A stretch of DNA of 36,019 bases from assembly GCA_023424135.1 (NCBI GenBank), contig JAFAEH010000012.1, forward strand, positions 1 to 36,019, given 5' to 3'. Source of the DNA: Actinomycetes bacterium (lineage in GTDB: Bacteria; Actinomycetota; Actinomycetes; Actinomycetales; Cellulomonadaceae). Shown one piece after another: positions 16,710 through 24,625 of the stretch. The number at the start of each line of letters is the position of its first letter. The stretch's first letter is position 1. The translations under genes were made by a program, and so were the position numbers. The notes under the pieces were generated by a model. That model did no database searches. It worked only from the letters and a program-made list of their open reading frames with translations, and was not told the origin of the DNA.

Positions 16710-16882
16710 TGCGGGCCTCCCGGGGACGAAAGATCCTGCTCCTGCGCCGGTCTCCCCCGCCCCGCGCACCTCCCGTCGATCATGGCCCACCTCGCCGCCC
16801 GTGCCTAGTGGCACGACTCGCCACGTCACGGTGAACCCTGGAGCAACCGCCCGGAACCGTGCACGATGTGGCACTCGACGGC

Positions 16883-16943
16883 ACCGATCGGTACCAGGTG
16901 CTCGCGCAGGCGAAATGAACAGGACACAATCCCTCCCTATCGT
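16883..16943 (+). promoter_or_regulatory. Candidate liv promoter region with palindrome
   Basis: The 317-bp gap 16710-17026 holds no gene. A perfect 10-bp palindrome ACCGATCGGT (16883-16892) is followed 45 bp later by TATCGT (16938-16943), a TANNNT -10. A weak TGAACA stands 16 nt before the hexamer. This predicts a leader of about 75 nt before the livH GTG. The AT-richer patch 16905-16945 is unusual for this window and supports a promoter here. Confidence 0.35.
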
Positions 16944-17026
16944 CTGCTGTCCGGTGGGCGAGGGCCCATCACATCGACGTGCGGCGCCCCGAGCCCGTGC
17001 CCGACCATCAGGACGGAGGTCACCCC

Positions 17027-18463
17027 GTGCGAGCTGTCGCATGCCGGGACCGATCCGTCGCCCTGCGACGCGGAGGAGCCGGCGTCCTGCTCGCGCTCCT
17101 GCTCACCCTGACGACACTCGTCGTCGCGGTGCCTGCGCAGGCGGCAACCACCCCTTGCAGCCCCGACGACACCACCGCGTGCCTCAACGTCACCGTCACA
17201 CAACCCGGCACGGGCCCCGCACAAGGTGTCGCCCTGACGGTCGACGGCGCCGCCGGCACGTTCGAGGTCGTCACGGACGCGGCCGGCAAGGCCTCGGTGG
17301 CGCTCACGGAGGCGGGCGACTACACCGTGTCCGTCGACGAGAGCACGTTGCCCGCCGGCACGGTCCTGAAGGACGCCGCCGCCAACCCCGTCACGGTCTC
17401 GGCCGTGCTCGGCCGCTCGACGGGGCGCATCGTGCAGGTCGCCGCACCCGGTGAGGCCGGGGGCGGGACCAGCACCGACACGCCCACGTCCGACGCCACC
17501 GCGACGCAGAGCCCCGACGGCGCAGCCGACGCCGAGGCGGGCGCAGAGGCGGAGTCGAGCGCCGAGGCAGCCGCGGCCCCCGGCACCAACCGCTACGCAC
17601 AGCTCCTGCTCGCCGGGACGGTGTTCGGGGTCCTGCTCGCACTCGCGTCGCTCGGCGCCAACCTGATCTACGGCACGACCGGGCTGTCGAACTTCGCGCA
17701 CGGCGAGCTCGTGACCCTCGGCGGCATGACGGCCTTCATGGCCGTGCAGTGGTGGCACCTGCCGCTGTGGCTGGCGATCGTCGTCGCGACCGCGGCCGGC
17801 GCGGTGGCCGGGTGGCTGCTCAACCTGCTGCTCTTCGCCCCGCTGCGCCGACGCGGCGTCGGCGTGACGCAGCAGATGATCGTGACGATCGGGCTCGCGC
17901 TCGCGATGCTGTCGGCGTTCCTGTTCGTGTTCGGCGCACGCCCCGCCCCGATCGTGTCGAGCATCTCCCAGCGCATGCAGATCGGGCCGGTGCAGATCTC
18001 CGGGCAGTCGCTGATCTCGGTCGGCATCGCGGTCGTCGTGCTCGCGCTGGTCGCGTTCACCCTGTCGCGCACACGGCTCGGACGGGCCACCCGTGCCGTG
18101 TCCGACAACCCCGCGCTCGCCGCAGCGACAGGGATCAAGGTCGAGAGCGTCATCGGGCGCGTCTGGATCGTGTCGGGCGGGCTCGCCTCGCTCGGCGGGG
18201 TCCTGCTCGCGCTGTACCTCAACACGACCCGGTTCAACTTCGGCTCGACGCTGCTGCTGCTGATGTTCGCCGCGATCACCCTCGGCGGCCTCGGCTCACC
18301 GCTCGGCGCCGTGATCGGGGCGCTCGTCATCGGTCTCGTCGTCGAGCTCTCGACGCTCGTCCTGCCGAACGACATGCGCTACGCGAGCGCGCTGGTCATC
18401 CTCATCCTCGTCCTGCTGCTGCGGCCGCAGGGCGTCCTCGGGCGCGCCGAGCGCATCGGCTAG
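17027..18463 (+). CDS. livH: Branched-chain amino-acid-type ABC permease LivH with exported N-terminal domain
   Basis: Membrane channel subunit of a HAAT-family importer, 478 aa. Residues 188-478 are a normal LivH permease (LIYGTTGLSNFAHGELVTLG at 213-232; C-terminal ITLGGLGSPLGAVIGALVIG). In front lies an unusual extension: a signal peptide (1-39, cleavage after AQA), a beta-rich domain at about 51-140 with two nearby Cys (44, 52) that resembles a carboxypeptidase-regulatory/transthyretin-like fold, and an Ala/Thr/Glu-rich linker (141-187). The GTG at 17027 has GGAGG 7 nt upstream and starts exactly at the signal peptide, so the extension is really translated. First gene of livHMGF. Urea transport (UrtB also has a long N-terminus) is an alternative. 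Confidence 0.9.
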   Translation: MRAVACRDRSVALRRGGAGVLLALLLTLTTLVVAVPAQAATTPCSPDDTTACLNVTVTQPGTGPAQGVALTVDGAAGTFEVVTDAAGKASVALTEAGDYTVSVDESTLPAGTVLKDAAANPVTVSAVLGRSTGRIVQVAAPGEAGGGTSTDTPTSDATATQSPDGAADAEAGAEAESSAEAAAAPGTNRYAQLLLAGTVFGVLLALASLGANLIYGTTGLSNFAHGELVTLGGMTAFMAVQWWHLPLWLAIVVATAAGAVAGWLLNLLLFAPLRRRGVGVTQQMIVTIGLALAMLSAFLFVFGARPAPIVSSISQRMQIGPVQISGQSLISVGIAVVVLALVAFTLSRTRLGRATRAVSDNPALAAATGIKVESVIGRVWIVSGGLASLGGVLLALYLNTTRFNFGSTLLLLMFAAITLGGLGSPLGAVIGALVIGLVVELSTLVLPNDMRYASALVILILVLLLRPQGVLGRAERIG

Positions 18464-18474
18464 CGGGAGACGCC

Positions 18475-19461
18475 ATGGACTACGCACAGCTGTTCACCAA
18501 CGTGCTCAACGAGATCTCGGGCCCCACGGCGATCGCGTACGCGCTCGCCGCGATCGGCCTGAACATCCACTTCGGCCTCACCGGCCTGATCAACATGGGC
18601 CAGGCAGGGTTCATGCTGCTCGGCGCCTACGGCTTCGCCATCGCGACGATCGAAGGGGCGCCCCTGTGGCTCGCGTTCCTCGTCGCGATCGGCGTCTCGG
18701 TCGTGTTCGCGCTGCTCCTCGGCCTGCCGACGCTCAAGCTGCGGGGTGACTACCTCGCGATCGTCACGATCGCGGCCGCGGAGATCATCCGGCTCGTCGG
18801 TCGTTCCACGGCCCTCACCGAGATCACCGGCGGGTCCGAGGGCCTGGCGGGCAACGTCTTCAAGCACACCTTCCAGGACGCGTCACCCCTGCCCGACGGC
18901 CGCTGGAGCCTCGGACCCCTGACCCTCGCGACCAACGCGTCCAACTCGTGGTGGCTGCGCATCGTCGGCTGGACCCTGGTGCTCGTCGCGTGCCTGATCG
19001 TCTGGCGGCTGCTGCGCAGCCCGTGGGGCCGGGTCCTCAAGGGGATCCGCGAGGACGAGGACGCCGTGCGGGCGCTGGGCAAAAACGTCTACGCCTACAA
19101 GCTGCAGGCGCTCGTCCTGGGCGGCGCGTTCGGGGCACTGGGCGGTGTCGTGTTCGTCCTGGCCAGCTCGGTGCAGGCCGATGCGCTCGGCCGCCCCGTC
19201 ACCTTCAACACCTGGACGATCCTGCTGCTCGGCGGAGCGGCGACCGTGTTCGGCCCGGTGCTCGGCTCGCTGCTGTTCTGGGGTGCGCTCGTCGCGGTCC
19301 GCGGCATCCTGCGTGGCACCGTCCCGCCCGAGGTCCTCTCGGTCCAGCAGATCGAGCAGATCGGATGGGTGCTCGTCGGCGTGACGCTCATCCTGCTCAT
19401 CGTGTTCCGCCCCCAGGGGATCCTGGGCGACAAGAAGGAGCTGGCGATCAATGCCCGCTAA
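18475..19461 (+). CDS. livM: Branched-chain amino-acid-type ABC permease LivM
   Basis: Second permease, 328 aa, the LivM partner of LivH. The core begins with GLNIHFGLTGLINMGQAGFMLLGAY (28-52). LKLRGDYLAIVTIAAAEIIR (87-106) and the cytoplasmic WGRVLKGIREDEDAVRALG (184-202) are family hallmarks; the latter is the loop that contacts the ATPases. It ends with FRPQGILG, mirrored in LivH as LRPQGVLG. The ATG at 18475 has GGGAGA upstream and follows the livH stop by 11 nt. Its end overlaps livG by 11 nt, so the genes are likely translationally coupled. Confidence 0.95.
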   Translation: MDYAQLFTNVLNEISGPTAIAYALAAIGLNIHFGLTGLINMGQAGFMLLGAYGFAIATIEGAPLWLAFLVAIGVSVVFALLLGLPTLKLRGDYLAIVTIAAAEIIRLVGRSTALTEITGGSEGLAGNVFKHTFQDASPLPDGRWSLGPLTLATNASNSWWLRIVGWTLVLVACLIVWRLLRSPWGRVLKGIREDEDAVRALGKNVYAYKLQALVLGGAFGALGGVVFVLASSVQADALGRPVTFNTWTILLLGGAATVFGPVLGSLLFWGALVAVRGILRGTVPPEVLSVQQIEQIGWVLVGVTLILLIVFRPQGILGDKKELAINAR

Positions 19462-20398
19462 GGATGTCGTGGAGCAGGCACGGCGCGACCTCAGGAGCGT
19501 CGCGGCCGTGCCCGGGGTGGCCAAGCCCGACGCCGTGCTCGTGGCCGACGGGGTACGGCGCAGCTTCGGCGGCGTCAACGCCGTCGACGTCGAGCACCTC
19601 GAGGTGCAGAAGAACGTCATCACGGCCCTGATCGGCCCCAACGGCGCCGGCAAGACCACGTTCTTCAACCTCATGACCGGCTTCGACAAGCCCGACACGG
19701 GCAGCTGGGTCTTCGACGGCACACCGCTGGCGGGCGTCGCCGCGTCCCGGGTCGCCAAGACCGGGATGGTCCGCACCTTCCAGCTGACCAAGGCGCTCGC
19801 ACGCATGACCGTCCTGGACAACATGCGGCTCGGCGCCCGTGACCAGCCCGGCGAGCGGCTGTTCGCGGCACTCGTCAAGCCGCTGTGGGCGGCGCGTGAG
19901 CGCGAGATCACCGACAAGGCGATGTCGCTGCTCGAACGCTTCAAGCTCGACGCCAAGAAGGACGACTTCGCCGGCTCGCTCTCGGGCGGCCAGCGCAAGC
20001 TCCTGGAGATGGCACGCGCCCTGATGTCCGACCCGGCGCTGGTCATGCTCGACGAGCCGATGGCCGGGGTGAACCCCGCCCTGACGCAGTCGCTGCTCGG
20101 CCACATCACCGACCTGCGCGACTCGGGCACCTCGGTGCTGTTCGTCGAGCACGACATGCACATGGTGCGCCACATCTCCGACTGGGTGGTCGTCATGGCC
20201 CAGGGGCAGGTCGTGGCCGAGGGACCACCGGACCAGGTGATGTCCGACCAGGCGGTCATCGACGCGTACCTCGGTGCGCACCACGACACCGACCTCGGCG
20301 ACGACTCCCTGCTGGAGGAGGGCGGCGAGATCGACGCCGACGCCGAGGCGGAGGCCGAGGCGGAGATCGACGCGAGGGCTGAGGAGACGACGCCGTGA
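19451..20398 (+). CDS. livG: Branched-chain amino-acid-type ABC ATPase LivG
   Basis: ATPase subunit, 315 aa. Walker A GPNGAGKT 62-69, Q-loop Gln111 (VRTFQLT), signature LSGGQ 177-181, Walker B LVMLDEP 197-203, switch His234 (FVEHDM). The sequence MAGVNP after Walker B is typical of LivG. Two additions stand out: an N-terminal extension of about 28 residues before the ABC core, and a C-terminal acidic Glu/Ala/Asp-rich tail (about 280-315) with alternating A-E steps. The ATG at 19451 has AAGGAG upstream within livM. Confidence 0.94.
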   Translation: MPAKDVVEQARRDLRSVAAVPGVAKPDAVLVADGVRRSFGGVNAVDVEHLEVQKNVITALIGPNGAGKTTFFNLMTGFDKPDTGSWVFDGTPLAGVAASRVAKTGMVRTFQLTKALARMTVLDNMRLGARDQPGERLFAALVKPLWAAREREITDKAMSLLERFKLDAKKDDFAGSLSGGQRKLLEMARALMSDPALVMLDEPMAGVNPALTQSLLGHITDLRDSGTSVLFVEHDMHMVRHISDWVVVMAQGQVVAEGPPDQVMSDQAVIDAYLGAHHDTDLGDDSLLEEGGEIDADAEAEAEAEIDARAEETTP

Positions 20399-21237
20399 CC
20401 GAGACGACCGCACCCGTGCTGCACCGCGGTGCACCCCAGGGTGAGCCCCTGCTGCACGCCGACGAGCTCGTCGCCGGCTACCTGCCCGGCGTCAACATCC
20501 TCAACGGGTGCTCGCTCGTCCTGCACCCCGGAGAGCTCGTCGGGATCATCGGCCCGAACGGAGCGGGCAAGTCGACGCTGCTCAAGGCGCTGTTCGGCCT
20601 CGTCAACATCCGCGGCGGCTCCCTGACCCTGCAGGGCGAGGAGATCACGAACCTGCGCGCCGACGCCCTCGTGCGCCGCGGCGTGGGCTTCGTGCCGCAG
20701 ACGAACAACGTCTTCCCGAGCCTGACCATCGAGGAGAACCTGCAGATGGGCGTCTACCAGACGCCCCAGAAGTTCTCCGAGCGCCTCGAGGTCGTCCTCG
20801 CGCTGTTCCCCGAGCTGACCAAGCGCCGCAAGCAGCGGGCCGGGGCGCTGTCGGGCGGCGAGCGGCAGATGGTCGCGATGGCACGCGCGCTCATGCCGGA
20901 GCCGTCGGTCCTGCTGCTCGACGAGCCGTCCGCCGGCCTGTCCCCCGTGCGCCAGGACGAGGCGTTCCTGCGCACCCGACGCATCAACAAGGCCGGTGTG
21001 TCCGTCGTCATCGTCGAGCAGAACGCACGCCGCGCGCTGCAGATCTGCGACCGGGCGTACGTGCTCGACCAGGGCCGCAACGCCTACTCGGGCCCCGGAC
21101 GCGAGCTCATGCACGACCCGAAGGTCGTCGAGCTGTACCTGGGCACGCTCGCGACGGACGTCGACGCCGCACGAGCCACCCAGCAGGCGGCGAAGGCCGC
21201 CGCGCCGGCCGACCCCCAGGACGCCGACCCGGCCTGA
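20395..21237 (+). CDS. livF: Branched-chain amino-acid-type ABC ATPase LivF
   Basis: Second ATPase subunit, 280 aa. Walker A GPNGAGKS 53-60, Q-loop Gln102 (FVPQTNN), signature LSGGE 152-156, Walker B VLLLDEPSAGLSP 172-184, and IVEQN (206-210) in place of the switch His, as is normal for LivF. An Ala-rich tail (about 255-280) follows the fold. GTG at 20395 overlaps the livG TGA (GTGA), with GAGGAG upstream. The operon ends here, 18 nt before a strong terminator. Confidence 0.94.
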   Translation: MTETTAPVLHRGAPQGEPLLHADELVAGYLPGVNILNGCSLVLHPGELVGIIGPNGAGKSTLLKALFGLVNIRGGSLTLQGEEITNLRADALVRRGVGFVPQTNNVFPSLTIEENLQMGVYQTPQKFSERLEVVLALFPELTKRRKQRAGALSGGERQMVAMARALMPEPSVLLLDEPSAGLSPVRQDEAFLRTRRINKAGVSVVIVEQNARRALQICDRAYVLDQGRNAYSGPGRELMHDPKVVELYLGTLATDVDAARATQQAAKAAAPADPQDADPA

Positions 21238-21255
21238 GGTCCCGCCCACCCGTGA

Positions 21256-21289
21256 GGGCCCCGGTCGACCCGACGGTCGACCGGGGCCC
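21256..21289 (+). terminator. Terminator of the livHMGF operon
   Basis: GGGCCCCGGTCGACC (21256-21270) and GGTCGACCGGGGCCC (21275-21289) are perfectly complementary over 15 bp with a CGAC loop, 18 nt after the livF stop. No U-tract follows. Confidence 0.75.
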
Positions 21290-21456
21290 GTGCCCGTCCC
21301 CTCCTGCTCGCTCGACGCGCGTGCACGCGCCGTCGTCGAGACAGCACGCGCGCCCCGCACCGTCCGTGACGCCGCCGCACGACGGCCGGGACCGGGCACG
21401 CGACCGGTGACGCACACGCACGACGACCTCGCCGGACACCCGCCCGGGCAGACGAA

Positions 21457-21490
21457 CGGGCCCCTGCAGCCTGGTGGCTGCAGGGGCCCG
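21457..21490 (-). terminator. Terminator of livK
   Basis: CGGGCCCCTGCAGCC (21457-21471) and GGCTGCAGGGGCCCG (21476-21490) form a perfect 15-bp stem with a 4-nt loop, 45 nt beyond the livK stop on the minus strand. Between the two liv terminators (21291-21456) I see no gene. Confidence 0.75.
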
Positions 21491-21535
21491 CGGCGTCCCT
21501 CTCCAGGAGGGTACGAGATCGGTCGGCGCAGAGCG

Positions 21536-22804
21536 TCAGCTCTGCGGGACCTCACCCTCCTCGGAGCGCGTGAAGGTGTAGGTGTTCTCGGGACCGAACT
21601 GGTAGATCCCGATGAACGCCGACGACGGGTCGTTCGCCTCGTTGAACGGACCGACACCGGAGACCGCCTGGTAGGCGATGTCCTCGCCGTCCTCGACGAG
21701 CGCCGAGCACTCCTCCCAGCCGGTGCACTCCGTGCCGCCGTCGGCGCCCGAGACCGCGGCCATGTTGGCCTGGATCGTGGCACCGTCGGACGCGCCGCCC
21801 TTGAGCGCGGCGAGCGCGACCAGCAGCGTCGCGTCGTAGGACTCGGCCGCGTAGGAGTAGTCCTCGAGGTCCGGGTTGATCCCGAGCAGCCGCTCCTGGA
21901 AGTCCTCGGCCGGGAACGCGCCGGGCAGCGTGCCCTGCGCGTTCTCGAGCGTGCCGGCCGGGAAGTCGTCGCCGAAGTTCTGCAGGTTGCCGTCGACGAA
22001 GTACGTCTTGCTCATGTCCCAGCCCTGCGCGACCAGCTCACGGACGATCGCCGGGGTCTGGTCGGTGAACGCGAGGATCGCGATGGCGTCCGGCGAGGTC
22101 GCCAGCGCGTCACCCACGATGCCCGAGAAGTTGGTCTCCTGCGGGTCGAACTCCTGACCGGAGCCGCCGTAGACGAGCGTGCCGCCCGCGTCCGTCACGA
22201 CACCCTCGACGACGTCGCGCAGCGACGTGCCGTAGGAGTCGTTGAACACGAGGATGCCGACGTTGCTGGCACCGTCACCGATGATGAGGTTGCCGAGCAC
22301 GTCACCCTGGACCGAGTCCGGCGGCGCGGTCCGGAAGTAGAAGTCGCTGTACCCGGACAGGTCGGTGGCCGTGTTGGCCGGCGAGACCTGCACGATGCCC
22401 GCACCCGTGATGTCGTCGATGATGCTCAGGGTCACCGAGGAGGACGCGGCACCGACGATCGCGGAGACGCCGGCCGAGATCAGCTCCTGCGCGGACGTCT
22501 GGGCGATCTGGGTGGAGGTGTCGGACGAGTCGCGGTGGAGCACCTCGACGTCGGAGCCGAACAGGCCACCGGCGTCGTTGATCTCCTTGATCGCGAGGTC
22601 GACGCCGGCGATCTCCGGCGGGCCGAGCTGGGCGAGCGAGCCCGTGACGGGGAGGATGGTGCCGATCGTCAGCGCGTCCCCGCCGTCCCCGGCTGCGGTC
22701 CCACCGTCGGCGGGCTCGTCGGAGCCGCCGGAGCAGGCGGTCAGCGCGAGCGCGACCACTCCTCCGAGCGCGAGCGCGCGTCCTGCACGTGTCGAACGAA
22801 TCAT
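21536..22804 (-). CDS. livK: Branched-chain amino-acid-type substrate-binding lipoprotein
   Basis: Family 6 periplasmic-type binding protein, 422 aa, most likely the receptor for the adjacent livHMGF importer. A twin-charged N-terminus and a hydrophobic stretch end in a lipobox LTAC with lipid-modified Cys24; a Gly/Asp/Ser-rich linker leads to the domain starting LTIGTILPVTGSLAQLG. GVDLAIKEINDAGG and VGAASSSVTLSI (the ligand-contacting Ser cluster) are typical. The ATG at 22804 has GAGGGG about 9 nt upstream. It faces the importer operon tail to tail instead of being its first or last gene, so it can be expressed separately. The ligand could also be an amide or urea. Confidence 0.92.
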   Translation of the reverse strand: MIRSTRAGRALALGGVVALALTACSGGSDEPADGGTAAGDGGDALTIGTILPVTGSLAQLGPPEIAGVDLAIKEINDAGGLFGSDVEVLHRDSSDTSTQIAQTSAQELISAGVSAIVGAASSSVTLSIIDDITGAGIVQVSPANTATDLSGYSDFYFRTAPPDSVQGDVLGNLIIGDGASNVGILVFNDSYGTSLRDVVEGVVTDAGGTLVYGGSGQEFDPQETNFSGIVGDALATSPDAIAILAFTDQTPAIVRELVAQGWDMSKTYFVDGNLQNFGDDFPAGTLENAQGTLPGAFPAEDFQERLLGINPDLEDYSYAAESYDATLLVALAALKGGASDGATIQANMAAVSGADGGTECTGWEECSALVEDGEDIAYQAVSGVGPFNEANDPSSAFIGIYQFGPENTYTFTRSEEGEVPQS

Positions 22805-22880
22805 GCGTGGTACCCCTCTGTGAGCACTGCACCTGCCAGGGTCCAGGCGCGGACCACGGCGATGTGGCGCGAACGTACTC

Positions 22881-22909
22881 ATCGTTTGTGTCCGCCATGT
22901 GAATGGCAA
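22881..22909 (-). promoter_or_regulatory. Candidate livK promoter with overlapping dyad
   Basis: Minus-strand TTGCCA (22904-22909) and AACGAT (22881-22886) are 17 nt apart, giving a start near 22874 and a leader of about 70 nt. The dyad GCCAT-N4-ATGGC (22894-22907) covers the -35 edge and spacer, a natural repressor position. The stretch is AT-richer than its surroundings. Confidence 0.42.
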
Positions 22910-22969
22910 TGTCTCAGGCCCGTGTCGTTGTGCACTTGTGACCAAGGCGTACCGGGGCGGAACGCACGA

Positions 22970-22999
22970 ACCCGGCCCACGCGCGGGCGCGGACCGGGT
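22970..22999 (-). terminator. Possible hairpin after pdtaR
   Basis: ACCCGG (22970-22975) pairs with CCGGGT (22994-22999), and an imperfect inner GC-rich stem fills the gap. It starts about 22 nt beyond the pdtaR stop. Weak candidate. Confidence 0.33.
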
Positions 23000-23020
23000 C
23001 CGAGGAGGACGTGCGGGACC

Positions 23021-23710
23021 TCAGCCGGCTGCTCCACCGACCTGCTCGATGACGGCGTCGGCGACCTCGCGCATCGTGAGGCGCCGGTCCATCGACGTCT
23101 TCTGGATCCAGCGGAACGACTCCGGCTCGGTGAGCCCCATCTTCGTCATCAGCAGACCCTTGGCACGGTCCACGCGCTTACGGGTCTCGAACCGCTCCGC
23201 GAGGTCCGCGACCTCGGACTCCAGCGCCGTGATTTGCGCGTACCGGGAGATCGCGATCTCGACCGCGGGCAGCAGGTCCGCCGGGCTGAACGGCTTGACC
23301 ACGTAGGCCATCGCCCCGGCGTCACGCGCACGCTCGACGAGCTCGGTCTGCGAGAACGCCGTGAGCAGCACGACCGGCGCGAGATGCGCCTTGCCGATCC
23401 GCTCGGCGGCCGAGATGCCGTCGAGGACCGGCATCTTGACGTCCATGACGACGACGTCGGGCTTCAGCTCGGTCGCGAGCTCGACCGCCCGCTCGCCGTC
23501 ACCCGCCTCGCCGACGACCTCGAAGCCGGCCTCGGTGAGCGTCTCGACGACGTCCATGCGGATGAGCGCCTCGTCCTCCGCCACGACGGCACGCCGCGCC
23601 GGCCGTGGCGGCGTCGGAGCAGCCGCGCGCGGCGCGTCGCTCGTCGCGGCCGACAGGTCCAACGCCTGGGTCGCGTCCTGTGTGGGCTCGGGGCTGACGT
23701 CCTTGGTCAC
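23021..23710 (-). CDS. pdtaR: ANTAR-domain response regulator PdtaR
   Basis: RNA-binding response regulator acting by transcription antitermination, normally switched on by the histidine kinase PdtaS (not in this window). The 229-aa protein has a 38-residue Pro/Ala-rich lead, a receiver domain (about 40-155) with the acidic pair in VVAEDEALIRMD, phospho-acceptor Asp90 (VVVMDVKMP), Thr117 and Lys139 (VVKPF), a linker coiled coil, then an ANTAR domain (about 165-222) with RKRVDRAKGLLMTKMGLTEPESFRWIQ. The context between polA/liv and pyk matches the PdtaR locus known from other actinobacteria. GTG at 23710 is chosen over the GTG 6 nt upstream because TACGCT lies exactly 6 nt before it (leaderless). 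Confidence 0.94.
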   Translation of the reverse strand: MTKDVSPEPTQDATQALDLSAATSDAPRAAAPTPPRPARRAVVAEDEALIRMDVVETLTEAGFEVVGEAGDGERAVELATELKPDVVVMDVKMPVLDGISAAERIGKAHLAPVVLLTAFSQTELVERARDAGAMAYVVKPFSPADLLPAVEIAISRYAQITALESEVADLAERFETRKRVDRAKGLLMTKMGLTEPESFRWIQKTSMDRRLTMREVADAVIEQVGGAAG

Positions 23711-23716
23711 GTGCAC

Positions 23717-23722
23717 AGCGTA
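23717..23722 (-). promoter_or_regulatory. Leaderless -10 element of pdtaR
   Basis: Minus-strand TACGCT fits TANNNT and is 6 nt (GTGCAC) from the GTG start. There is no ribosome-binding site in between. The divergent tRNA gene has the same hexamer. Confidence 0.5.
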
Positions 23723-23831
23723 GTGCGCGCACCGCCCGTCGCGACTCACCGACGGCGTGGCCACCGTCACGCGTCGCCGCACGACACCCGTGCGCGTGGG
23801 GGCAGCGCGTCTCGCGCAGGCGCCGCGACGG

Positions 23832-23837
23832 TACGCT
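23832..23837 (+). promoter_or_regulatory. Candidate -10 element of tRNA-Leu
   Basis: Plus-strand TACGCT ends 8 nt before the first base of the tRNA, so transcription would begin at or next to the mature 5' end. No clear -35 hexamer is visible. Confidence 0.4.
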
Positions 23838-23845
23838 GGGCCGCG

Positions 23846-23919
23846 GCCCCGATAGCCCAACCGGCAGAGGCGTTCGGCTCAAACCCGATCCAGTGTGGGT
23901 TCGAATCCCACTCGGGGCA
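23846..23919 (+). tRNA. tRNA-Leu(CAA) with short variable loop
   Basis: A complete cloverleaf: 7-bp acceptor GCCCCGA/TCGGGGC without mismatch; T8-A9; D stem of three pairs with D loop AACCGGCAGA (G18G19 present); anticodon stem of four pairs plus a U-U at 27-43; loop CTCAAAC giving anticodon CAA (23880-23882) with U33 and A37; T arm GTGGG/CCCAC with loop TTCGAAT; A73. CC follows, but the next base is G, so CCA is not encoded. The D loop looks leucine-like (the tRNA-Leu pattern GGCAGA, with two extra bases), yet the variable region is only 5 nt (CCAGT, 23890-23894) rather than the long arm of class II tRNA-Leu. The A15-U48 pair can form. It would read UUG. Confidence 0.88.
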
Positions 23920-23941
23920 CCGGTGCGCGACCTCGCGCCCT

Positions 23942-23974
23942 GACGTGACGTTGCGCTCAGGCGAACGTCACGTC
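23942..23974. terminator. Bidirectional hairpin between tRNA-Leu and the isochorismatase gene
   Basis: GACGTGACGTT (23942-23952) and AACGTCACGTC (23964-23974) are perfectly complementary over 11 bp with an 11-nt loop. The loop and one arm include the stop and last codons of the convergent hydrolase gene. It can serve both the tRNA and the minus-strand gene. Confidence 0.55.
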
Positions 23975-24511
23975 CGCCGCTGCCTGCGTACCCGCCGTCC
24001 GACCGGGAGCGCTCTGGAAGCCCCAGTACAGGTTCGTGTGCGCGACGACCTGCGCGGGCGGTGGCGCGCCCCAGGCCGTGAGGTCCTCGGTGGTGTGGGC
24101 GTCCGACACCAGCGTCACGTCGTACCCCCGCGTGAACGCACCGTGCAGGGTCGAGCGCACGCACGCGTCGGTCTGCGCACCCGTCACCACGAGCCGGCCG
24201 GCACCACGCGCCTCGAGCACCCCCTCGAGGTCGGTGTCCTCGAACGCGTCCCCGTAGCGCTTGTGCACCACCGGCTCGTCGGCCGCGACCGTCAGCTCGG
24301 GGACGATCTGCCACGCGTCCGAGCCGAGCGGGAGCTCGTCGTCGGAGCTGTGCTGGACCCACACCACTGCGGTCCCGGCCCGCCTCGCGCGGTCGACGAG
24401 GTCGGCGATGCGCCCGACCACCGCATCGCGCTCGTGGGCTCCCGCGACGACGCCGTTCTGCACGTCGATCACGACCAGCGCGGCCGCCGGTCTGCCGTCC
24501 AAGGTCGTCAT
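23957..24511 (-). CDS. Isochorismatase-family cysteine hydrolase
   Basis: A 184-aa hydrolase of the isochorismatase/nicotinamidase superfamily. The catalytic triad is visible: Asp16 (VVIDVQNGV), Lys84 (VVHKRYGDAF) and nucleophile Cys117 (GAQTDACVRST), with the non-proline cis-type turn just before it. The Asp in GDAF stands where many relatives have Ser. Within the family, members act on isochorismate, amides or carbamoyl compounds; the substrate cannot be assigned here. The ATG at 24511 has GGAG about 7 nt upstream. No pathway partner is adjacent. Confidence 0.88.
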   Translation of the reverse strand: MTTLDGRPAAALVVIDVQNGVVAGAHERDAVVGRIADLVDRARRAGTAVVWVQHSSDDELPLGSDAWQIVPELTVAADEPVVHKRYGDAFEDTDLEGVLEARGAGRLVVTGAQTDACVRSTLHGAFTRGYDVTLVSDAHTTEDLTAWGAPPPAQVVAHTNLYWGFQSAPGRTAGTQAAADVTFA

Positions 24512-24625
24512 GATCGCTCCGTCCGGTCGCCCCGCGCACCCGTGTGCGCGGCTGCACCCACGCTACGACCGGGCACCGACATCGACCTGCCCGTCCTCGG
24601 GACGCCGGGGCCTGACCCGACGACG

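Noticed and set aside
21238..21535. Paired 15-bp hairpins considered as CRISPR-like or mobile-element repeats
   Set aside because: The two stems differ in sequence and each sits just after a stop codon on its own strand, which fits two convergent terminators.
24512..24625. Possible small RNA between the isochorismatase and RDD genes
   Set aside because: No promoter, hairpin with tail or conserved structure was visible.
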